This document shows, piece after piece, positions 6,461 to 13,158 of a stretch of DNA of 13,158 nucleotides. The first letter of the stretch is position 1; each line of letters begins with the position of its first letter. A model generated the notes under the pieces. It did no database searches. It was not told the origin of the DNA and saw only the letters and a list, made by a program, of their open reading frames with translations. Location: contig JAGOBT010000038.1 in the NCBI GenBank assembly GCA_017999135.1, forward strand, positions 1 through 13,158, given 5' to 3'. Both the position numbers and the translations under genes were made by a program. This DNA is from Burkholderiaceae bacterium (lineage in GTDB: Bacteria; Pseudomonadota; Gammaproteobacteria; Burkholderiales; Burkholderiaceae_C).

Positions 6461-7252
6461 ATGCAACGCGCCACGGCCACCGCCGCCCCACCTGCCCGCT
6501 CATCCAAGGCGGCAGGCAAGCGTGCGGCGGCGCCGGCCAAGGTGGCCACGGCCACCACCGGCGAGCAGATCGCCAAGCAGCTGGGGCAGGACATCCTGCA
6601 AGGCCGCTATGCCCCGGGCCAGCGGGTGGGCGAGCAGGCGGTGGCCGAGGCCTTTGCGCTCAGCCGCGGCCCGGTGCGGGATGCACTGCGCATCCTGGAG
6701 CGGCAGGGCCTGGTCGAGATCCGGCCCAGGCGCGGCGCCTATGTGGTGGAGCTGGCGCTCAACGACGTGGCCGACATCTTCAACGTGCGCTGCGCGCTGC
6801 TGAGCCTGGCGGTGCGCTACCTGGCCCGCAACCCCGACAAGTCAGCGCTGGACGAGGTGGAGCCGCGCCTGGCGCAGCTGCGCAAGCTGGCGCTGCAGAA
6901 GAAGCCCTCGCTGCTCGACTTTGCCCAGGCCACCGGCCGCGTGGCCATGGGCCTGCTGTCGGCCTGCGCCAGCGCCAAGGTGATCCAGACCACCTACCGC
7001 GACCTGCCGCACGACGCGCTGTGGCGCATGCTGTGGATGACGCCGCAGCCGCCCGACTATGTGCGGCCCGAGCGCCGCATCGACACCTTCCACGACTATG
7101 AGCAGCTGCTGGTGGCCATCAAGGCCGGCCGCGCCGATGCGGCCGAGGTGCTGATGCGCAAGATCATGACCGACACACGCGATGAGGTGCTGGGGTACAT
7201 GGCGCAATCGCACAGTGATGTGGTCGATCCCTTCCGGCAACAGGTGTACTAG
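6461..7252 (+). CDS. GntR-family transcriptional regulator, FCD (FadR-type) subfamily
   Basis: A 263-residue regulator. After an Ala/Lys/Pro-rich tail of about 30 residues comes the winged helix-turn-helix (about 33-99), with SRGPVRDALRILERQGL at 68-84 as recognition helix region and IRPRRGAYV at 87-95 as the wing. The rest is an all-helical FCD-like effector domain. By eye the metal-binding histidines of FCD proteins are missing: positions aligning with them hold Ala155, Tyr213 and Ile235. Start is uncertain: ATG 6428 is also in frame, but the intervening codons are A/T-ending and unlike the gene, and a TAGAAT overlapping 6428 could be the promoter; neither ATG has a clear Shine-Dalgarno. 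The stop lies 2 nt before the first ABC gene, so it is the leading gene of the transporter operon and probably its local regulator, likely through the 6384-6393 palindrome. Confidence 0.88.
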   Translation: MQRATATAAPPARSSKAAGKRAAAPAKVATATTGEQIAKQLGQDILQGRYAPGQRVGEQAVAEAFALSRGPVRDALRILERQGLVEIRPRRGAYVVELALNDVADIFNVRCALLSLAVRYLARNPDKSALDEVEPRLAQLRKLALQKKPSLLDFAQATGRVAMGLLSACASAKVIQTTYRDLPHDALWRMLWMTPQPPDYVRPERRIDTFHDYEQLLVAIKAGRADAAEVLMRKIMTDTRDEVLGYMAQSHSDVVDPFRQQVY

Positions 7253-7254
7253 CG

Positions 7255-8228
<974 letters not shown>

Positions 8229-8232
<4 letters not shown>

Positions 8233-9320
8233 CTGCGCCGATTGCCGGAGCGGCGCGGGACGAGCGCCGGGCCTCCCCAAGCCGGCCCGCGATCCCCTCG
8301 GGGGATCGACCGGCGTGCCCGCCGGGCGAGGGGCGCCCACTTTTGAGCGTGCGGGATCTGTGCATCCGCTTCCCCACGCAGGACGGCGCAGCCACGGTCA
8401 AGGCGGTCGACGGCATCAGCTTCGATGTGATGCCGGGCGAGACCTTTGGCGTGATCGGTGAATCAGGCTCGGGCAAGACCACGCTGGGCCGGGCGCTGGT
8501 CGGGCTGCTGCCGCCCACCGAGGGCAGCATCCTGCATGACGGGGTTGACCCGCGGACCCTGGGCACCAGCGCGCTGCGCACCCACCGGCGGGACTACCAG
8601 ATCGTCTTCCAGGACCCGCATGCCGCGCTGAACCCGCGCCAGACGGTGCTGACCAGCGTCTGCGAGCCGCTGGAGATCGCCGGCGGCCTGCCCCGCGCCG
8701 AGCGCGAGCGGCGCGGGCTGGAGGCGCTGTCACGCGTGGGCATCGCGCCCGAGTACGCGCAGCGCTATCCGCACATGCTGTCGGGTGGCCAGAAGCAGCG
8801 CATCAACATCGCCCGGGCGCTGACGGTGCGGCCCAAGCTGATCGTCTGCGACGAGGTGGTGGCGGCGCTGGACGTGTCGATCCGCGGCGATGTGCTGAAC
8901 CTGTTCGCCAGCCTGCAGCGTGAATTCGGCCTGACCTACGTGTTCATCACCCACGACCTGTCGGTGGTGGCCCATGTCAGCGACCGCATCGCCGTCACCT
9001 ACCTGGGCCGGCTGATGGAACTGGGCCCCACGCTGGACGTGGGCGAGCGCCCGCTGCACCCCTACACCGAGGCCCTGATGTCGGCCGACCCGCTGCCGCT
9101 GCCGTCGCACCTGCGGGCGCAGCGCCAGCGCATCGTGCTGCAGGGCGAGATCCCCAGCCCGATCGACCCGCCGTCGGGCTGCCGCTTCCGCACCCGCTGC
9201 CCCAGCGCACAGCCGCGCTGCACCACCGAGGTCCCCGCCTGGCGTGAGCTGCGCCCGGCGCACTGGGTGGCCTGCCACTTTTCCACGCGTGACGGCCCGC
9301 CGGCGCGCCCACCCCCATGA
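8229..9320 (+). CDS. Peptide/opine-type ABC transporter ATP-binding protein (DppF/OppF family)
   Basis: A 363-residue ATPase overlapping the previous gene by 4 nt (ATGA). Walker A GESGSGKT at 77-84, Q-loop FQDP with Gln128, signature LSGGQKQR at 184-191, Walker B LIVCDE ending in Glu209, and switch His242 are present; the residue after the Walker B Glu is Val instead of the common Pro (DEVVAALD). The C-terminal oligopeptide-type region has CRFRTRC. The first ~37 residues (Arg/Pro/Gly-rich) match no part of the ATPase domain and are encoded by a GC-rich hairpin repeat (8262-8340); the domain proper starts at LLSVRDLCIRF (38-48), where a TTG at 8343 could also act as a start. The last residues (RDGPPARPPP) come from the first copy of a short direct repeat. 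It is the second ATPase of the importer. Confidence 0.92.
8262..8340. repeat. GC-rich multi-hairpin (REP-like) repeat inside the start of an ATPase gene
   Basis: Two strong dyads stand in tandem: GATCCCC-TCG-GGGGATC (8291-8307, 7-bp arms, 3-nt loop) and CCGGCG-TGCC-CGCCGG (8310-8325, 6-bp arms, 4-nt loop). They are flanked by imperfect outer arms (GGGCCTCCCC at 8269-8278 and GAGGGGCGCCC at 8328-8338) that could close a cloverleaf-like structure. From memory, the GGCCTCCCCAAG opening and GGGGCGCCCA ending resemble an abundant short intergenic repeat in Rubrivivax/Leptothrix-type Burkholderiales genomes. Here it is translated in frame as the N-terminal extension of the second ATPase. Edges are approximate and copy number cannot be judged from this window. 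Confidence 0.6.
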
Positions 9321-9346
9321 CGTGACGGCCCGCCGCCGCGCCACCC
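9288..9346 (+). repeat. Short imperfect tandem duplication, ~27 bp per copy
   Basis: The sequence CGTGACGGCCCGCCGGCGCG with a following C/A-rich tail at 9288-9314 recurs, with one substitution and a 1-nt deletion, at 9321-9346, a 33-bp period. Copy 1 encodes the C-terminus of the second ATPase (RDGPPARPPP) and its stop codon; copy 2 falls in the 82-nt gap before the binding-protein gene. Most simply this is a slippage duplication at the gene end. Confidence 0.6.
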
Positions 9347-9402
9347 GCAGCAACAAGCCGCCTGAGACGGACCTGCCGCACCCACCACCCCCGGAGACAA
9401 CC

Positions 9403-10971
9403 ATGACCCATGCACACGACGCGCACGCCCCGCAGCCCGGCAGCGGGATCTCCCGCCGCGACCTGATGGCCCTGGCCGGCGCCATCCCGCTGGCCGGCAC
9501 GGCCTGGGCACAGGGCGCCGCCCCCACCCGGGGCGGCGTGCTCAAGGTGTCGGCCAACGCCAACCCCAGCAGCCTGGACCCCGCCACCGGTGGCGCCGGC
9601 AGCGACCACACCTTTCTGTGGACGATGTACGACACCCTGGTGGAATGGGACTACGACACGCTGAAGACCAAGCCCGGCATGGCGGCGTTCAGCTTCCCCG
9701 ACCCGCGCACCATGGTGCTGGACATCAAGCCCGGCATCCTGTTCCATGACGGCAGCCCGATGGACGCCGCCGCGGTGAAGTTCAACCTCGACCGCGGCAA
9801 GGCCGATGCGCGGAGCAACATCAAGGCCGACCTGCAGAACGTGGCCCAGGCCGATGTCACCGGCCCGCTGCAGGTGACGGTGAAGCTGGCGCGGCCCGAC
9901 ACCGCCCTGCCCGCCATCCTGAGCGACCGCGCCGGCATGATGGTGTCGCCCAAGGCGGTGCAGGCCCTGGGCAACGAGCACGACCGCAAGCCGGTGGGCG
10001 CCGGGCCGTGGAAGTTCGTCAGCTGGAGCGCCAACGAGAAGATTGTGGTCACCCGGGCCGACAAGTACTGGCGACAGGACCGCGGCTTCGTCGACGGCAT
10101 CGAGTTCTCCATCATCCCCGAGCTGGCCACCGGCCTGCGGGCGGTGGTGGCCGGCCAGAACCACTTCGCCTACCAGGTGCCGCCGCGGCTGATGCCGCTG
10201 ATCGACAAGGCCAAGAACCTGGCCAAGGTGACCGGCCCCACGCTGTACTGCCTGCAGCTGTACTTCAACGTGGCCAAGAAGCCGCTGGACAACCTGAAGG
10301 TGCGCCAGGCCATCAACATCGCGCTGGACCGCCAGTCGTTTGTCAAGGCGTCCCTGGCCGGCGTGGGCGAGCCTGCGTACATGAACCTGCCCAAGAGCCA
10401 CTGGGCCTTCGACGAGACCCTGGTCAAGCTGTACCCGCACAACATCGAGCAGGCCAAGAAGCTGCTGGCCGAAGCCGGCTTCCCCAACGGCATCGACCTG
10501 ACCTGCGGCAGCTACACCGACCAGGATTCGGTGCGCCGCAGCGAGATCGTGGGCGAACAGCTGCGCAAGGCGGGCATCCGGCTGAAGTACACCACCGGCA
10601 CCATCCCCGAGATCAGCGGCCAGTTCTTCGGCAACGAGAAGAAGTTCGACATGCTGCTGTCGGCCTGGACCGGACGGCCCGACCCCAGCATGACCTACAG
10701 CCTGATGTACAGCAAGGACGCCTACTTCAACGCCGGGCGGGTCGACCATGGCCAGAAGCTGACCGACCTGCTGGCCGAAAGCCGGGTGGCCGAGCGCATC
10801 GAAGGCCGCAAGCTGATCTTCTGGCAGCTGCAGCGCATCGTGATGGAGCAGGCCCTGGTCGCGCCGCTGGCCTTCCAGTACGAGCTGGTGGCGGCCGCGC
10901 AGCAGGTCAAGGGCTACAAGCCCAACCTGCTGGGCAAGCCCAAGTACGAGCACATCAGCCTGCAGGGCTGA
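9403..10971 (+). CDS. ABC transporter substrate-binding protein, family 5 (DppA/OppA-like), Tat-type signal
   Basis: A 522-residue periplasmic binding protein, normal in length for family 5. The N-terminus is short and His-rich, followed by a twin-arginine motif SRRDLM (Arg18, Arg19), a hydrophobic stretch and a likely cleavage site TAWA|Q after residue 36, so export by the Tat system is probable. The mature part opens with GGVLKVSANANPSSLDPATG at 44-63 and has the family signature FHDGSPMDAAAVKFNLDR at 114-131; LKVRQAINIALDR follows at the usual place for the second lobe. The start at ATG 9403 has GGAG 6 nt upstream; the frame is open from 9244 but that part overlaps the ATPase and lacks a signal. 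The ligand is unknown. In Burkholderiales such proteins bind many non-peptide solutes, and the ligase gene at the end of this operon hints at an organic acid. Confidence 0.93.
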   Translation: MTHAHDAHAPQPGSGISRRDLMALAGAIPLAGTAWAQGAAPTRGGVLKVSANANPSSLDPATGGAGSDHTFLWTMYDTLVEWDYDTLKTKPGMAAFSFPDPRTMVLDIKPGILFHDGSPMDAAAVKFNLDRGKADARSNIKADLQNVAQADVTGPLQVTVKLARPDTALPAILSDRAGMMVSPKAVQALGNEHDRKPVGAGPWKFVSWSANEKIVVTRADKYWRQDRGFVDGIEFSIIPELATGLRAVVAGQNHFAYQVPPRLMPLIDKAKNLAKVTGPTLYCLQLYFNVAKKPLDNLKVRQAINIALDRQSFVKASLAGVGEPAYMNLPKSHWAFDETLVKLYPHNIEQAKKLLAEAGFPNGIDLTCGSYTDQDSVRRSEIVGEQLRKAGIRLKYTTGTIPEISGQFFGNEKKFDMLLSAWTGRPDPSMTYSLMYSKDAYFNAGRVDHGQKLTDLLAESRVAERIEGRKLIFWQLQRIVMEQALVAPLAFQYELVAAAQQVKGYKPNLLGKPKYEHISLQG

Positions 10972-10978
10972 GGCCGCG

Positions 10979-11932
10979 ATGCTCGCCGCTGCCCGCCTGC
11001 GGGTGATCCGGCGGCGCCTGCTGCAGGCGCTGCCGGTGCTGGTGCTGGCCACCTTCGTGGTGTTCGGCCTGCTCAAGCTGATGCCCGGCGACATCGCCAT
11101 CACGCTGGCGGGTGAAAACGCGACCGAAGAACGCATCCACGAGATCCGCGAGCTGTACGGCCTGAACCGGCCCTTCCTGGTGCAGTACGGCAGCTGGCTG
11201 GGCAACGCGGTGCAGGGTGACTTGTCGAAGTCGCTGGCCAATGGGGAGCCTGTTGCCACGTCCATCGCCCGTGCCTTCCCCAACACCCTGCTGATCGTGG
11301 TGCTGGCGATGAGCGTGGCGCTGGGCCTGGGCGTGCCGCTGGGCATGTTGGCCGCCAGCCGGCCCGACGGCCTGCGTGACCGGCTGGTGACGTCGATCGC
11401 GTCACTGGGCATCGCGGTGCCCAACTTCTGGCTGGCCATGCTGCTGGTGGCCTGGCTGGCGCTGCACTTCGGCTGGTTTCCGGCCACCGGCGCGGTGCCG
11501 CTGCAGGATGACCCGTGGAAGGCGCTGCACCATGCCATCCTGCCGGCGCTGGCGCTGGCCGCCGGCGGCGTGGCCGAGGTGTCGCGCCAGCTGCGCAGCT
11601 CGCTGGTCGAGATCCTGTCGTCGCCGCCGGTGCGCACGCTGCGCGCCAAGGGTCTCAGCGCCAACGTCATCCTGTGGAAGCACGGGCTGAAGAACGCCGG
11701 CGTCAACCTGCTGACGGTGAGCACGCTGCTGTTCAACCGCCTGCTGGCCGCCACCGTGGTGGTGGAGGCGGTGTTCGCCATCCCCGGCATGGGCAACCTG
11801 ATCGTCAATGCCGCGCTCACCCGTGATCTGCCTGTGGTGCAGGGCGTGGTGTTCGTGATGGTGCTGGTGGTCATCAGCATCAACCTGGCGGCCGACCTGC
11901 TGTACACCGTGCTCGACCCGCGGATCCGATGA
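10979..11932 (+). CDS. ABC transporter permease (DppB/OppB family)
   Basis: A 317-residue inner-membrane protein with about six hydrophobic segments (approximately 14-34, 100-126, 138-165, 185-198, 240-270 and 285-307). Family marks are LKLMPGD at 32-38, IRELYGLNRPFLVQYGSWL around 56-74, GDLSKSL at 80-86, and the cytoplasmic EAA-type loop around RTLRAKGLSANVILWKHGLK at 219-238, which contacts the ATPases. The AIPGMGNLI segment near the C-terminus is typical. The ATG lies 7 nt after the binding-protein stop, and a GAGG overlapping that stop serves as ribosome binding site. It forms the translocation pore with the next gene's product. Confidence 0.93.
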   Translation: MLAAARLRVIRRRLLQALPVLVLATFVVFGLLKLMPGDIAITLAGENATEERIHEIRELYGLNRPFLVQYGSWLGNAVQGDLSKSLANGEPVATSIARAFPNTLLIVVLAMSVALGLGVPLGMLAASRPDGLRDRLVTSIASLGIAVPNFWLAMLLVAWLALHFGWFPATGAVPLQDDPWKALHHAILPALALAAGGVAEVSRQLRSSLVEILSSPPVRTLRAKGLSANVILWKHGLKNAGVNLLTVSTLLFNRLLAATVVVEAVFAIPGMGNLIVNAALTRDLPVVQGVVFVMVLVVISINLAADLLYTVLDPRIR

Positions 11933-12765
11933 TGCTGCGCCGCTTCTTCGCCTGGCTGCGGCGTGACATGCGCGCGGCCTTCAGCCTGGCCTTCCTGCTG
12001 GCGCTGGGCCTGCTGGCCCTGTGCGCGCCGCTGATCGCGCCCTACCCCGTCACCGCGCAGGATGTGGACAACACCCTGGCCAGCCCGTCGGCCGCCCACC
12101 TGCTGGGCACCGACGACCTGGGCCGCGATGTGTTCAGCCGCATGGTGCACGGCGGCGCGGCCACGCTCTATGCCAGCGGGCTGGCGGTGGGCATCGCCCT
12201 GCTGCTGGGCCTGCCGGTGGGCCTGCTGGCGGGTTACAGCGGCGGCTGGGTCGACGACGGCATCAGCCGCTTCATCGACGCGCTGCTGTCGTTCCCGTCG
12301 ATCGTGCTGGCGATTGCCGTCACCGGCGCGCTGGGCATTGGCCTGACCAACGGCATGATCGCCGTGGGCATCGTCTTCAGCCCGCAAATCGCCCGGCTGG
12401 TGCGCGCCCGCGCATTGGTGGTGCGGCAAGAGCTGTACGTGGACGCGGCGCGCTGCTTCGGCGCCAGCACCGGCCGCATCCTGTGGCGCCATGTGCTGCC
12501 CAACACCGTGCAGCCGGTGATCGTGCAGGTGACGCTGCTGCTGGCCGCAGCGCTGCTGGCAGAAGCCTCCTTGAGCTTCCTGGGCCTGGGCATCCAGCCG
12601 CCGCAGCCGAGCTGGGGGTCGATGCTGGCGCGGGCCTATCAGAACATGGAACTGGCCCCCGAGCAGATGTACGCCCCCGGCCTGGCCATCCTGCTCACCG
12701 CGCTGGCCTTCAACACACTGGGCGAATCGCTGCGCATCGCCCTGGACCCCACAACCAAGAGGTGA
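11929..12765 (+). CDS. ABC transporter permease (DppC/OppC family)
   Basis: A 278-residue inner-membrane protein overlapping the previous permease by 4 nt (ATGA at 11929-11932); a second ATG follows at once, so the first residue is Met1 or Met2. HLLGTDDLGRDVFSRMVHG at 57-75 is the conserved periplasmic segment of the family; the EAA loop DAARCFGASTGRILWRHVLPN sits at 172-192, and SFLGLGIQPPQPSWG follows near the end. Slightly shorter than typical DppC at its N-terminus, but the first membrane segment (about 16-36) is intact. With the DppB-like protein, the two ATPases and the binding protein this completes a five-component importer. Confidence 0.93.
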   Translation: MMLRRFFAWLRRDMRAAFSLAFLLALGLLALCAPLIAPYPVTAQDVDNTLASPSAAHLLGTDDLGRDVFSRMVHGGAATLYASGLAVGIALLLGLPVGLLAGYSGGWVDDGISRFIDALLSFPSIVLAIAVTGALGIGLTNGMIAVGIVFSPQIARLVRARALVVRQELYVDAARCFGASTGRILWRHVLPNTVQPVIVQVTLLLAAALLAEASLSFLGLGIQPPQPSWGSMLARAYQNMELAPEQMYAPGLAILLTALAFNTLGESLRIALDPTTKR

Positions 12766-12772
12766 GCCCACC

Positions 12773-13158
12773 ATGACCGCCACCCAAGACGAAGCCGCCT
12801 ATCTGGCCCACCTGCAGACGCTGTACCGCAAGGCCTGGCCCAGGGACGCCAACACCGCGCCGCACTACCCGCATGGCGAGCAGCCGCTGACCGAGTACCT
12901 GCGCGCCTGGGCCCGCATCCACCCGGCCAAGCCGGCGGTGGTGCACTACGGCCATGTGCTGAGCTATGCCGATCTGGACGCGGCCAGTGACCGCTTTGCC
13001 GCGCAGCTGGCGGCGCACGGCGTGCGGCCGGGTGAGCGGGTGGCCGTGTTCCTGCCCAACATGCCGCAGTACCACATCGTGTTCTTCGGCATCCTGAAGG
13101 CCGGTGCGGTGCATGTGCCGGTCAGCCCGATGTCGCGCGCCTTCGAGCTGGCGCATGA
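12773..13158 (+). CDS. AMP-dependent acyl-CoA ligase, N-terminal part, 3' truncated by window end
   Basis: The frame is open from ATG 12773 to the window end, giving 128 residues with no stop. It reads as the N-terminal subdomain of a class I acyl-CoA ligase: LTEYLRAWARIHPAKPAVVH (about 38-57), LSYADLDAASDRFAAQLAAHGV, then GERVAVFLPNMPQYHIVFF and GILKAGAVHVPVSPM. The catalytic motifs (P-loop, YGxTE, GK-Lys) would lie beyond the window, so activity cannot be judged. GAGGTGAG at the end of the permease gene (12758-12765) is the ribosome binding site, and the gene starts 7 nt after the permease stop, so it belongs to the ABC operon. By context it probably activates what the transporter brings in, or a product of it, to a CoA thioester; this is inference. 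Confidence 0.85.
   Translation, partial: MTATQDEAAYLAHLQTLYRKAWPRDANTAPHYPHGEQPLTEYLRAWARIHPAKPAVVHYGHVLSYADLDAASDRFAAQLAAHGVRPGERVAVFLPNMPQYHIVFFGILKAGAVHVPVSPMSRAFELAH

Noticed and set aside
8995..12783. A 1262-codon open frame on the minus strand across the transporter genes
   Set aside because: It is antisense to several intact ABC genes with clear family motifs. Its translation is low-complexity (His/Gln/Arg/Gly-rich), which is what GC-rich third positions produce in the complementary frame.

Overview
The window is very GC-rich throughout, with GC-heavy third codon positions and no RNA genes, insertion sequences or CRISPR arrays that I can see. A Bug-family (TctC-type) periplasmic binding protein, a MatB-type ligase, peptide-type ABC transporters and a GC-rich hairpin repeat together suggest a beta-proteobacterium of the order Burkholderiales (Comamonadaceae / Rubrivivax-Leptothrix-like). 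This placement is inferred from gene content, not from a marker gene.

Layout. (1) 1-2391, plus strand: the 3' part of a Bug-family solute-binding protein, followed 3 nt later by a malonyl-CoA synthetase (matB); together they look like uptake and activation of malonate. (2) 2404-4730, minus strand: a two-gene unit of a class I adenylate-forming acyl-CoA ligase and a crotonase-fold enoyl-CoA hydratase/isomerase, convergent with matB across a small hairpin. (3) 4874-6049, plus strand: a saccharopine-dehydrogenase-like (trans-acting enoyl reductase family) oxidoreductase, divergent from the ligase across a 143-bp region with two adjacent inverted repeats. (4) 6055-6276, minus strand: a 73-aa stand-alone biotinyl carrier. 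(5) 6461-13158, plus strand: a tightly packed operon of a GntR/FCD regulator, two peptide-type ABC ATPases, a Tat-type family 5 binding protein, two permeases and the start of another acyl-CoA ligase that runs off the window. The biotinyl carrier and the GntR gene are divergent, with a perfect 10-bp GntR-like palindrome between them. Genes are close-packed: no gap exceeds 300 bp, and the two largest gaps (about 143 and 184 bp) are the two divergent promoter regions.

How it may work together. The theme is import of organic acids followed by CoA activation: a Bug protein with MatB, and a complete five-component ABC importer in one transcription unit with a ligase. Between these lie acyl-CoA processing genes (ligase, crotonase, enoyl-reductase-like, biotin carrier). 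Each protein belongs to a known family. The points worth a second look are the combination of genes, the ABC-plus-ligase cassette under a GntR regulator lacking the usual metal ligands of its sensor domain, an orphan biotin carrier, and a repeat element forming the in-frame N-terminus of the second ATPase. I see no clear evidence of a wholly new biological system.
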